Of a DNA stretch of 39,163 nucleotides, positions 25,075 to 31,360 are shown piece after piece. Under the pieces are notes generated by a model. That model saw only the letters and a program-made list of their open reading frames with translations, ran no database searches and was not told where the DNA came from. The DNA comes from JANNRW01 sp031401815. GTDB taxonomy: Bacteria; Desulfobacterota; Desulfuromonadia; Geobacterales; DSM-12255. The position numbers were made by a program, and so were the translations under genes. The stretch's first letter is position 1; each line of letters starts with the position of its first letter. The stretch covers positions 1 through 39,163 of the forward strand of contig JANNRW010000082.1 in assembly GCA_031401815.1 (NCBI GenBank), read 5' to 3'.

Positions 25075-26291
25075 CAACTGAACCTGAGAACCAGGCAGGA
25101 GTTTGTTCCGCCAAAACCGGCAGAGTTGCAGAGAATATGTTCCGGTGTCCGGTCAATCCTCTCTGCGGCAATGTTCAGTTTTGCAGAGAATTCATCCGGT
25201 CTTGAAAAGTTGATGTTGGGAGCGATAAATCCCTGCTGAGCCATTATGGCGCAGTAGACAACCTGGGAAGCGCCTGACATCCAGAGCTCATGACCGGTCA
25301 TGGATTTAAGCGACGAAACCGGTGGAGTTACAGAGCCGAACAGATCCGAGATATTGCTCGCTTCGGCAGCATCGCCTGCCGGGGTTGATGTAGCATGGGC
25401 GCAGATGTAGTCAATGTCAGCCGGTTTGATTCCGGCAAGGGACAGCGCCTTCTGCATTGCGCGCTGAAGACCACCCTGACTTGGAACCGAGATATGATTG
25501 CCATCAGAAGAAAAAGCATACCCCCTGATTTCACCAAGAATGTTTGCCCCGCGAGCAACAGCCAGATCGTAACGCTCCAGAACCAGAGCTGCCGCGCCGC
25601 CGCCAGGGACAAGCCCGTCACGGTCTGCATCAAAGGGGCGTGAAGCCGCCTTGGGGTCATCAACTCTAGTTGAAAAAGCTGAGAGAGCATCAAAGCTGCA
25701 CATCGACTGCCAGTTTATCTCCTGAGCACCTCCGCAGATAACCCGCTCCTGACGGCCAAACGCAATAAGGTCAGCTGCCTGACCAACAGCATGTCCGCCA
25801 CTTGAACAGGCCGAGCTGATTGTCCAGCAGGCACCTCTGGTTTTGAGCAGTGTATTCAGGTTCATTGTGATGCATGAGGTCATAGAGCGAAAGACATGGC
25901 CACTCCCTATCAGCTTTGTCTCCCCTCGCTCACGCAACAGGTCAACCTGTTCTATCGCAGCTATACAGCTTGAATCGCACCCAAAAATCAGGCCGGTCTC
26001 CTCATTTTCGATCTCTTCGGGGGAGAGTTTTGACATCAGCAGAGCATCTACAGCAGCAGAGTGGGACTGTATGGCAAAATCAGGCATTGTTTTGCACTGC
26101 TTCTTGGAAAGGAGTCTTCTTTCGTCAAAACCGGTTATCGCTCCGGTCAACGGGCTTCTGAATCCAAGTTTCTGACGGACCTCATCAACAATGATCCCTG
26201 ATTGACCGGTTCGCATGGCATTCCCAACCGCTTCGACAGTATTGCCAAGGCAGGAGATAATCCCATATCCGGTAATTGCAACTCTATGCAC
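25074..26291 (-). CDS. Beta-ketoacyl-ACP synthase (FabB/FabF-like)
   Basis: This is a 405-residue KS with Cys162 (SSACSSGG), His299 (CAHATST) and His334 (SMTGHELWMSG). It begins with GTG at 26291 after GAGAGGACACT. It is the second gene of the cluster and one of four complete KSs. The GHELWMSG motif is slightly unusual: KSs more often have small residues after GH. No CLF accompanies it. It probably cooperates with the ketoreductase upstream and the FAD enzyme downstream. Confidence 0.88.
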   Translation of the reverse strand: MHRVAITGYGIISCLGNTVEAVGNAMRTGQSGIIVDEVRQKLGFRSPLTGAITGFDERRLLSKKQCKTMPDFAIQSHSAAVDALLMSKLSPEEIENEETGLIFGCDSSCIAAIEQVDLLRERGETKLIGSGHVFRSMTSCITMNLNTLLKTRGACWTISSACSSGGHAVGQAADLIAFGRQERVICGGAQEINWQSMCSFDALSAFSTRVDDPKAASRPFDADRDGLVPGGGAAALVLERYDLAVARGANILGEIRGYAFSSDGNHISVPSQGGLQRAMQKALSLAGIKPADIDYICAHATSTPAGDAAEASNISDLFGSVTPPVSSLKSMTGHELWMSGASQVVYCAIMAQQGFIAPNINFSRPDEFSAKLNIAAERIDRTPEHILCNSAGFGGTNSCLVLRFS

Positions 26292-26320
26292 AGTGTCCTC
26301 TCGTTAATTAATCTGTTCAG

Positions 26321-26493
26321 GTTGATGCTTTCGCAAAAACTAAAATCACTGTCTTGGTTCATGCTTCGACTGTTCGACAGGCTCACAGCTCAGCACGAAC
26401 GGATTTACAAGCACTTACAGACCCAAAGTCCGTTCGCCCTGAGCTGTGAGCTTGTCGAAGGGTGATAAGGACTTTTTGCGAGAGCATCCAGGT
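26321..26493. repeat. Hairpin repeat of the TTCGACAGGCTCA type with shared outer ends
   Basis: Inverted arms of about 30 bases (TTCGACAGGCTCACAGCTCA and ACGAACGG on the left at 26371-26402; CCGTTCGCCCTGAGCTGTGA and GCTTGTCGAA on the right at 26430-26459) surround a 27-base loop. Outside them lie TTGATGCTTTCGCAAAAAC (26321) and GGACTTTTTGCGAGAGCATC (26468), again inverted and nearly the same as the ends of the GC-rich elements at 14261 and 17440. It fills the gap between the ketoreductase and the first KS. Confidence 0.8.
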
Positions 26494-26518
26494 TGATGAA
26501 ACAAAAAGGTTTTACTTC

Positions 26519-27247
26519 TTACATATAAGTTCCGCCATTAACTGCTATCACCTGACCTGTAATGTATGATGCCTTGTCAGAGCAGAGAAAGGTGACAAGA
26601 TCTGCAACCTCTTCGGATCTCCCTACACGCCCCAAAGGGATCATCGGAAGTACCCGCTCCATCGGCAGAGCTGCAATCATCTCTGTGTCAATGAAACCGG
26701 GAGAAACGGCATTGACCAGAACATTTCTCTTGGCGATCTCTGCGGCAAGGGACTTTGTAGCGCCGATCATTCCGGCCTTGGCGGCAGAGTAGTTTACCTG
26801 GCCTGGCATGCCGCTCTGGCCGGAAGTTGAGACAATATTTACAATCCGGCCGGATCTTTTTTTAAGCATTCCGTTAAGAAGCATCTTGGTGACAAGGAAG
26901 AAGCCGTCAAGATGAACCCCAAGGACATCATTCCACTCTGAATCACTCATCCAGATCATCAGGGCATCTTTGGCAAACCCGGCATTATTTATCAGGGCAT
27001 ATGGGGTTTCGTTCTCAAGCAGTGGTTCCAGAGTCTCTCTTACAGCGAGAGGGTCGGCAACATCAAAGGGGAGAAGCCGACAGTTGCGACCAAGCTCCTC
27101 AATCTGTCTGCTGACTGCAGCTGCTCCATCATGGTCAGAGCGGTAATTCAGCCAGATGTCATAGCCGTCTCGTGCCAGAGAAAGCGCGATAGCAGCACCT
27201 ATACCTTTGCTGGCACCTGTTATGAGGGCGATCCTGTTATGGGGCAT
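26519..27247 (-). CDS. 3-oxoacyl-ACP reductase (FabG-like SDR)
   Basis: This is a 242-residue short-chain dehydrogenase with the NADPH-binding TGASKGIGAAIA, the NNAG motif at about 87-90, and the catalytic Ser140, Tyr153 and Lys157 (NYSAAKAG). It reduces 3-oxoacyl-ACP to 3-hydroxyacyl-ACP before dehydration and is the only ketoreductase of the cluster, so it must serve both KS/CLF systems or be supplemented by the housekeeping enzyme. The ATG at 27247 follows AGGAACCTTAA. It is the first gene of the long minus-strand unit, with a candidate promoter at 27328-27356. Confidence 0.92.
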   Translation of the reverse strand: MPHNRIALITGASKGIGAAIALSLARDGYDIWLNYRSDHDGAAAVSRQIEELGRNCRLLPFDVADPLAVRETLEPLLENETPYALINNAGFAKDALMIWMSDSEWNDVLGVHLDGFFLVTKMLLNGMLKKRSGRIVNIVSTSGQSGMPGQVNYSAAKAGMIGATKSLAAEIAKRNVLVNAVSPGFIDTEMIAALPMERVLPMIPLGRVGRSEEVADLVTFLCSDKASYITGQVIAVNGGTYM

Positions 27248-27327
27248 TTAAGGTTCCTGACCAAGAAAGGGGGTAAAAAATAGAGATACAATACTTTAGT
27301 CTGTTGGAGTGACTCTATTTATTGAAT

Positions 27328-27356
27328 GTTATACTAATTTTTCAGCATTGCGGCAA
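27328..27356 (-). promoter_or_regulatory. Candidate sigma70-type promoter of the polyene cluster
   Basis: On the minus strand TTGCCG (27356-27351) is followed after 17 bases by TATAAC (27333-27328), 4/6 and 5/6 matches to the -35 and -10 consensus. Transcription would begin near 27320, giving a leader of about 70 bases before the ketoreductase ATG. The 257-bp gap to the divergent cytochrome gene contains no other gene, and I could not find a convincing promoter for the cytochrome. Confidence 0.45.
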
Positions 27357-27504
27357 GGACAAATCAGAATACCAGAAGTTGTCCCAAAGAATACTGAATA
27401 TAAAATAACTTGTTAAAGGTGTTTGTAACTAATCGAGTTTAATATTATTATCTACCCGATTTCGTGGATACGCGGAGTAAATTATTACCAGGAGGATAGT
27501 AAAC

Positions 27505-28365
27505 TTGAAAACAGTCAAAATCCCTATTTACGCTACACTTTTACTGGTATTTGGCCTCATGGCCGGAACTGCGTCTGTTGCACAGGGCAACGGGAAAATG
27601 AAGGTGCAGATCGCTCCGGCACCGGAATTATACGCCACGACACCACAGCCGCTTAGCGTCAGCCAGTGCGGTCAATGTCACCCGAGCCTCTTTGGCGACA
27701 TAAAGGAGAGCGGTGCAAAACATCGCTTCGACTGTCAGAAATGTCACAACGCAATCCATACCTATAGCCCGAGAAAAAACAATTATGACGAAATCATGCC
27801 CAAGTGTGATACCTGTCATGACCAGCCGCACGGTGCCAGGATAACCGCTTGCGCAACCTGCCATTACAATCCACATACACCAAAAGCGGTGGCAATGAAC
27901 CAGACACTGAAGAATTCATGCAGTCAGTGTCACTCCGGACCACAGGAGCAGCTGACAAAATTCAAGAGCAAGCATACCAACCTTGACTGTAGCAGATGCC
28001 ATACGGCACATGGATTGAAGCCCTCCTGCCTAAAATGCCACAAGCCGCACCATGCTGACCAGGAACTGATCACCTGCAACAAGTGCCACTCTGTTCACAA
28101 ACCTCTTCAGGTTACCTATACCAAGGATTCACCGGCAGTAACCTGCGGCTCTTGTCACACAAAAATCTTTGCCAAGTGGCAGAAAACACCAAGTAAACAT
28201 GCGAAGGTAAACTGCGCCGTATGTCATCATGACAAGCACAAATACATCCCAAGCTGTCGTGAGTGTCATCCGACGCCACACCCGGAGGGGATCATAGGCA
28301 AGTTCCCGAAATGCCTGAACTGCCACCTTGATGTGCATGACCTTCCGGTAAAAGGGAAAAAATAG
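27505..28365 (+). CDS. Twelve-heme c-type cytochrome
   Basis: This is a 286-residue exported protein with a signal peptide (IPIYATLLLVFGLMAGTASVA) and twelve CxxCH heme-attachment motifs spaced along the whole mature chain (CGQCH, CQKCH, CDTCH, CATCH, CSQCH, CSRCH, CLKCH, CNKCH, CGSCH, CAVCH, CRECH, CLNCH), plus many His residues for distal ligation. It should act in the periplasm or at the outer membrane in electron transfer, as in metal-reducing Geobacter relatives. The start is TTG at 27505, 9 bases after GGAGG. It is read away from the polyene cluster and ends in a strong terminator, so a shared role is not implied. Confidence 0.92.
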   Translation: MKTVKIPIYATLLLVFGLMAGTASVAQGNGKMKVQIAPAPELYATTPQPLSVSQCGQCHPSLFGDIKESGAKHRFDCQKCHNAIHTYSPRKNNYDEIMPKCDTCHDQPHGARITACATCHYNPHTPKAVAMNQTLKNSCSQCHSGPQEQLTKFKSKHTNLDCSRCHTAHGLKPSCLKCHKPHHADQELITCNKCHSVHKPLQVTYTKDSPAVTCGSCHTKIFAKWQKTPSKHAKVNCAVCHHDKHKYIPSCRECHPTPHPEGIIGKFPKCLNCHLDVHDLPVKGKK

Positions 28366-28388
28366 CAAGCAGGTGATGTTGTATCAGT

Positions 28389-28430
28389 GAACAAGGAAAG
28401 GCTCCCGCCAGCGGGAGCCTTTCCTTGTTC
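28389..28430. terminator. Strong palindromic terminator after the cytochrome gene
   Basis: A perfect 19-bp stem begins GAACAAGGAAAGGCTCCCG, with loop CCAG, 23 bases past the cytochrome stop. The stem's end TTTCCTTGTTC is moderately T-rich. Because it is symmetric it could also stop transcription coming from the right. Confidence 0.75.
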
Positions 28431-28533
28431 CGGAGTTGAACATCTGGCTGAGGTTTGAATAAAGGTTTAGAACATATAACTGCTGATAATTAAATATGCT
28501 GTTTCCAGAATACAATCTTCCGGGTCGGTCTTA

Positions 28534-28809
28534 CTACGGGTATTTCATGGAGGTATGCAGCACTCGGATAATAACAAGCTCCTCACGCTGCACAGTATAA
28601 ATGACGATGTAAGGGAGACTGGCAACTACGAGTTCCCGTGTCACGCGTTCTCGTCCACGTTTCCCAACGGTGGGATAGTCTGCTAGCATCTGTGCTGTTT
28701 CGATAATTTTATTTACTGTGGGAATCGCAGCTGGTGGATTGTCTTGCGCAATATATTCCGCAACGTGGTCGAGATTATTATTAGCTCCTTCAGTCCACCG
28801 AATTTTCAT
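28534..28809 (-). CDS. RelE/ParE-family toxin
   Basis: This is a 91-residue toxin of the RelE/ParE superfamily, recognised by the N-terminal IRWTEGANNNLDHVAEYIAQDNPPAA helix pair, the central GKRGRERVTRELVV strand and the C-terminal YIVIYTVQREELVIIRVLHTSMKYP sheet. Members cleave ribosome-bound mRNA or inhibit gyrase; the ParE-like features do not decide which. Its start overlaps the antitoxin stop by 4 bases, the typical antitoxin-first order. Confidence 0.87.
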   Translation of the reverse strand: MKIRWTEGANNNLDHVAEYIAQDNPPAAIPTVNKIIETAQMLADYPTVGKRGRERVTRELVVASLPYIVIYTVQREELVIIRVLHTSMKYP

Positions 28810-29084
28810 TGACGAGCCGCCCAGTGCTTGACTACATCAGCATGGTCAATCAGCTTTCCGGCTTTCATCTCTTCCAGCCCTTTTTTTATCTCTTCTCTTT
28901 GCCAAACGTCCAGTTCCTCATCGGGCACCTCAACTGAAAATGGCAATCCGTGGCGCATCATTACTTGTTTGTAAAAAAGAGTTACGGCTTCGGTTGTGGT
29001 CATTCCAAGTGCCTTGAAGATGCTCTCAACGTTCTGTTTTAATTCTGGTTCCATTCGTGCATGAATCATTGCAGCCCGTGGCAT
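28806..29084 (-). CDS. RelB/DinJ-family antitoxin
   Basis: This is a 92-residue antitoxin. It has an N-terminal ribbon-helix-helix (AMIHARMEPELKQNVESIF followed by LGMTTTEAVTLFYKQVM) and an acidic toxin-binding tail. It should bind its own promoter and neutralise the toxin at 28534-28809. The ATG at 29084 follows GGAGGAAATCTGAT. A promoter candidate lies just upstream. Confidence 0.87.
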   Translation of the reverse strand: MPRAAMIHARMEPELKQNVESIFKALGMTTTEAVTLFYKQVMMRHGLPFSVEVPDEELDVWQREEIKKGLEEMKAGKLIDHADVVKHWAARQ

Positions 29085-29110
29085 ATCAGATTTCCTCCGG
29101 TTTGTTTTGA

Positions 29111-29140
29111 AAATTGTATCTCGTTTGACACATCACATGC
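29111..29140 (-). promoter_or_regulatory. Candidate promoter of the relBE-like operon
   Basis: On the minus strand TTGCAT (29140-29135) and TACAAT (29116-29111) are separated by 18 bases. The -10 lies 27 bases before the antitoxin ATG. The spacer contains TTTGACA on the plus strand, but no clear operator palindrome is seen. Confidence 0.45.
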
Positions 29141-29228
29141 AAGCCAGAAAATTCAAAGGTCAACTATAAAGCAGGTGGGGAAGGGGGGATTAAAAGCCCC
29201 CCCTTACCCGATTGGCCTTTTCCCATCA

Positions 29229-29284
29229 GAAAAGAAAAGGTCGCTCGTCTTCCTCAATGGTTTGGGCGGACTCACGACCTTTTA
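29229..29284 (-). terminator. Intrinsic terminator candidate of the higBA-like operon
   Basis: On the minus strand AAAAGGTCG and CGACCTTTT are inverted arms around a 31-base loop, and the second arm runs into TTTTCTTTTC. The structure lies 26 bases after the antitoxin stop. A separate G/C hairpin (GGGGAAGGGGGG against CCCCCCCTTACCC) at 29177-29209 follows; the rest of the gap between the two TA pairs holds no gene. Confidence 0.4.
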
Positions 29285-29308
29285 AGTGGATTTTACCCTC
29301 TGCAATCC

Positions 29309-29611
29309 CTATACGTTTATTCCGATGTGACGACCATCAGCCAATTCGACGTCCAGAGATAGTTTGCCGCCAAGTGCCTCGATGTAGCGTTTGAGAGAAG
29401 ATATTTTAACTTCGTGACCTCGTTTCTCCAGATTGGCGACAGATGGTTGCGATATGCCAAGTGCTACCGCCAGATCATGTTGCGACATCTCAACAGTTTG
29501 TCGTAATTGAGCAAGGCGGAGTTCAAAAATTTCTTGATCCGCCTGAGTACGTGCTGCTGCGACAATGGTCGGGTCTGTTTTCCTAATTAATTCCGAAAGT
29601 GGCTTTGCCAT
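29309..29611 (-). CDS. HigA-like XRE-family antitoxin
   Basis: This is a 100-residue protein with a helix-turn-helix of the XRE/Cro type (LRQTVEMSQHDLAVALGISQPSVANLEKRG) and a short C-terminal strand region. It follows the toxin gene with a 3-base gap. This toxin-first order and the antitoxin type are characteristic of HigBA systems. It should repress the operon and bind the toxin. Confidence 0.87.
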   Translation of the reverse strand: MAKPLSELIRKTDPTIVAAARTQADQEIFELRLAQLRQTVEMSQHDLAVALGISQPSVANLEKRGHEVKISSLKRYIEALGGKLSLDVELADGRHIGINV

Positions 29612-29614
29612 AAC

Positions 29615-29971
29615 TTACTCCAGTTCTTGCAGATAGTTAAGAAACTCACGCTCTGCAATTGGGATCATGGTTTCGTAGAATTTCTTATTTCCGGTTTTGT
29701 CTCCGCCACACAGCATCACTGCCTGACGGAGAGGATCAAAGGCAAAAAATACCCGGTATGGTTTGCCTTTGTGTTGCACACGTAGTTCTTTCAGGTTCTT
29801 TACCTTATCAATCCCTTTGAGGCTATCGACGTGTGGCCTGCCCAATGTCGGGCCATATTGCTCAAGAACGAATATAGCAGCCAACACATCTTGTTGTTCC
29901 GAAGCGTCCAAGCTCAGAAACCAGTTGTCGAAATATTCAACGGTTACAATTTTCCACACCATTTTGTTCAT
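29615..29971 (-). CDS. HigB-like RelE-superfamily toxin
   Basis: This is a 118-residue toxin of the Gp49/HigB branch of the RelE superfamily, with EYFDNWFLSLDASEQQDVLAA, the conserved LKELRVQHKGKPYRVFFAFDPLRQAVMLCGGDKTG block and a C-terminal helix. Related enzymes cleave mRNA on the ribosome. The ATG at 29971 is used here; a second ATG three codons on (29962) has better spacing to AAGGGA. It lies upstream of its HTH antitoxin. Confidence 0.87.
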   Translation of the reverse strand: MNKMVWKIVTVEYFDNWFLSLDASEQQDVLAAIFVLEQYGPTLGRPHVDSLKGIDKVKNLKELRVQHKGKPYRVFFAFDPLRQAVMLCGGDKTGNKKFYETMIPIAEREFLNYLQELE

Positions 29972-29983
29972 TCCCTTGCCTTT

Positions 29984-30025
29984 AAAATAACTCGCAAGCT
30001 ATATAGTGTCAAGGCTATATTGACA
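29984..30025 (-). promoter_or_regulatory. Promoter and operator candidate of the higBA-like operon
   Basis: On the minus strand a perfect -35 TTGACA (30012-30007) is followed after 17 bases by TATTTT (29989-29984). The -35 is one arm of an inverted repeat (TGTCAA at 30007-30012, TTGACA at 30020-30025), and GCTATAT is repeated on either side. This fits repression by the HTH antitoxin. Confidence 0.5.
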
Positions 30026-30065
30026 GCACAACGGTTTTGCAGCTTTTCACCGATTTATCACCTTG

Positions 30066-30272
30066 TTACTCTCTGCTCTGTGGTCCCCAATAGTGCCAAA
30101 CAACGCTCGCTACTGTGAAAACCACGAAGACCAGAGTGGTCTGGGTTACTAAGGGTTTCCAGTTCTGACGGACATCTTGTATTGACCTTTTCTTGTAAGT
30201 AACCTCACTGATAAATGAAAAAAACAGACACAAGAGGTAAAGCCCTATCCAGATTGCCCCAGCTCTCAGCAT
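30066..30272 (-). CDS. Small two-helix membrane protein, unknown function
   Basis: This is a 68-residue predicted inner-membrane protein with hydrophobic segments at about residues 5-22 and 46-62 and a basic loop between them (TYKKRSIQDVRQNWK). The ATG at 30272 follows GAGGTGTTT at a fair distance; a GTG two codons upstream is possible. I recognise no family. It lies directly before the first attC-like site, so it may be the content of an earlier cassette, although it is read against the array direction. Confidence 0.55.
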   Translation of the reverse strand: MLRAGAIWIGLYLLCLFFSFISEVTYKKRSIQDVRQNWKPLVTQTTLVFVVFTVASVVWHYWGPQSRE

Positions 30273-30295
30273 AAACACCTCAGCATTTAATTTTT

Positions 30296-30357
30296 GTCCA
30301 ACGCCAAAAGCCTGACCGGGGCGGGTTTATCGCCTCCGGTCCAGGCGCAAGTTGGCA
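30296..30357 (+). other. attC-like integron recombination site 1
   Basis: The R'' box GTCCAAC (30296-30302) fits RYYYAAC, and the R' box GTTGGCA (30351-30357) fits GTTRRRY except at the last base. Between them CCTGACCGG and CCGGTCCAGG pair with one extrahelical base, and a GC-rich inner hairpin surrounds a GTTTATC loop. The 62-bp length and the arrangement are those of attC sites. Confidence 0.75.
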
Positions 30358-30371
30358 GCTTCATTTTCTAG

Positions 30372-30421
30372 TTGTTTAAGCCGCTAATATTCGGTAAAGT
30401 GTATTACAGCGTATAACACTT
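30372..30421 (+). promoter_or_regulatory. Promoter and operator candidate of the cassette 1 TA pair
   Basis: TTGTTT (30372) and TAAAGT (30395) are spaced by 17 bases. Overlapping the -10 is the inverted repeat AAGTGTATTAC-AGC-GTATAACACTT (30397-30421; 9 of 11 positions paired), a likely operator for the ribbon-helix-helix antitoxin. The AGGGGG ribosome site lies 13 bases before the ATG's last base. Confidence 0.5.
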
Positions 30422-30434
30422 TAGGGGGCATCAC

Positions 30435-30680
30435 ATGCTTGCAGTACGACTAGACCAAAAAACAGAAACGCGTCTCGATCAACTCGCAAAAGAAACCCAT
30501 CGCACCAAGTCTTACTTCGTCAAACGGGCCATTACCAGCTTTCTTGATGAAATGGAAGATAAACTGATTGCAGTTGCCCGCCTTGAACAAGAAAACCCTA
30601 CCTTTCTGACGAGTGACGAACTCTGGCGCGACCTTGGCTGGGACAAGCCGGTTGAAAAATCCAAGAGACTGAATAAATGA
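30435..30680 (+). CDS. Ribbon-helix-helix antitoxin (CopG/RelB type)
   Basis: This is an 81-residue antitoxin. The N-terminal MLAVRLDQKTETRLDQLAK forms the DNA-binding strand and first helix, THRTKSYFVKRAITSFL the second. The C-terminal acidic half (DEMEDKLIAVARLEQ) should wrap the toxin. It overlaps the toxin gene by 4 bases. It is carried in an integron-type cassette, where TA pairs are thought to stabilise the array. Confidence 0.87.
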   Translation: MLAVRLDQKTETRLDQLAKETHRTKSYFVKRAITSFLDEMEDKLIAVARLEQENPTFLTSDELWRDLGWDKPVEKSKRLNK

Positions 30681-30949
30681 TGCCAGTTTATGCCGTCCTC
30701 TGGGAAAAGGGAACCAGACATGATCTTAAGAGTCTCGGGCGCAAAGCTGCCGAACATATCCGGGAAATAGTCGAGACAAAACTTGTGAAAGATCCTCGTC
30801 TGGGTAAGCAACTGCAAGGAGACTTCAAACCTCCTCTCTGGAGTTACCGAATTGGGGTCTACCGCATAATTTACACCTTCACAGAGTCCGACCTGGTGAT
30901 ATGGGTCGTAAGGGTTGGCCACCGCAAAGAGGTTTATCGGAAACTTTGA
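30677..30949 (+). CDS. RelE-family toxin
   Basis: This is a 90-residue RelE/ParE-superfamily toxin. It shows the pattern VLWEKGTRHDLKSLGRKAAEHI, DPRLGKQLQGDFKPPLWSYRIGVYRIIYTF and a final VVRVGHRKEVYRKL, with the basic and aromatic residues (Arg, Tyr, His) used by RelE-type mRNA interferases. It starts within the antitoxin stop (ATGA). It is the third toxin gene in a span of 2.4 kb. Confidence 0.88.
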   Translation: MMPVYAVLWEKGTRHDLKSLGRKAAEHIREIVETKLVKDPRLGKQLQGDFKPPLWSYRIGVYRIIYTFTESDLVIWVVRVGHRKEVYRKL

Positions 30950-30958
30950 ATCAGTAGG

Positions 30959-31267
30959 TTAAGGCGTGTACCCATAGTCCTTAAGTCGTTTTTGTGCTTT
31001 TTTCAACTCCTCTTCACTGAAAAGTTCGCGCCACTTCATCTCTAGGATTAGTGCTTCAACAGTCAGGTCAAGTCTCTTTCTCTCCCACAGTGCTGTGTAA
31101 CCTTCAGAGACGTTTGGAGCATTCACTAATCTTTTTGCTGTCTCCAATCCGCCGTGCTCGCACAACATCTGGTGATATCGGTGGGCTGGGTAGTCAGCCT
31201 CTCTCAATGCCCGAACATAAATGTTCATCATGGCTGCATCAAATTCCCGTTCAAGATCATTACTCAT
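30959..31267 (-). CDS. Conserved hypothetical protein, unknown function
   Basis: This is a 102-residue soluble, mainly helical and charged protein (start MSNDLEREFDAAMMNIYVRALREADY, end SEEELKKAQKRLKDYGYTP). I recall similar short proteins in many bacteria but know no function. It is convergent with the toxin gene, 9 bases away, and ends 20 bases before the next attC-like site. Its orientation against the array is unusual for a cassette gene. Confidence 0.65.
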   Translation of the reverse strand: MSNDLEREFDAAMMNIYVRALREADYPAHRYHQMLCEHGGLETAKRLVNAPNVSEGYTALWERKRLDLTVEALILEMKWRELFSEEELKKAQKRLKDYGYTP

Positions 31268-31288
31268 TTATGCCTCACTTTTTATTTC

Positions 31289-31345
31289 TGCCAACGCCAC
31301 AAGCCTGACCGGTTGGTTTTGGGCCGGTCTTGGCGCTAGTTGGAC
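31289..31345 (+). other. attC-like integron recombination site 2
   Basis: This is the best of the sites. R'' is TGCCAAC (31289-31295) and R' is GTTGGAC (31339-31345), the latter a full GTTRRRY match. The arms ACGCCACAAGCCTGACCGG and CCGGTCTTGGCGCTAGT pair around TTGGTTTTGGG. Its sequence is closely similar to site 1 (GCCTGACCGG shared). The length is 57 bp. Confidence 0.8.
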
Positions 31346-31360
31346 ATTGTCCTTTTTCGC

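Larger units (their letters stand above)
30352..31339 (+). mobile_element. Integron-type gene cassette 1
   Basis: This 988-bp unit runs from the TTGGCA half of site 1 to the G of site 2. Its starting box GTTGGCA is the exact complement of its ending box TGCCAAC (31289), as expected if the two ends belong to one excised circular cassette. It carries a TA pair on the array strand with its own promoter candidate, and one orphan gene on the opposite strand. Confidence 0.7.

Noticed and set aside
27421..27460. Promoter for the cytochrome gene
   Set aside because: TTGTAA and TAATAT-like hexamers occur, but their spacing of 11-14 bases is wrong.
29085..30065. Additional attC sites around the first two TA pairs
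   Set aside because: I could not find RYYYAAC and GTTRRRY boxes with pairing inner arms; CACAACGG near 30027 has no matching partner.
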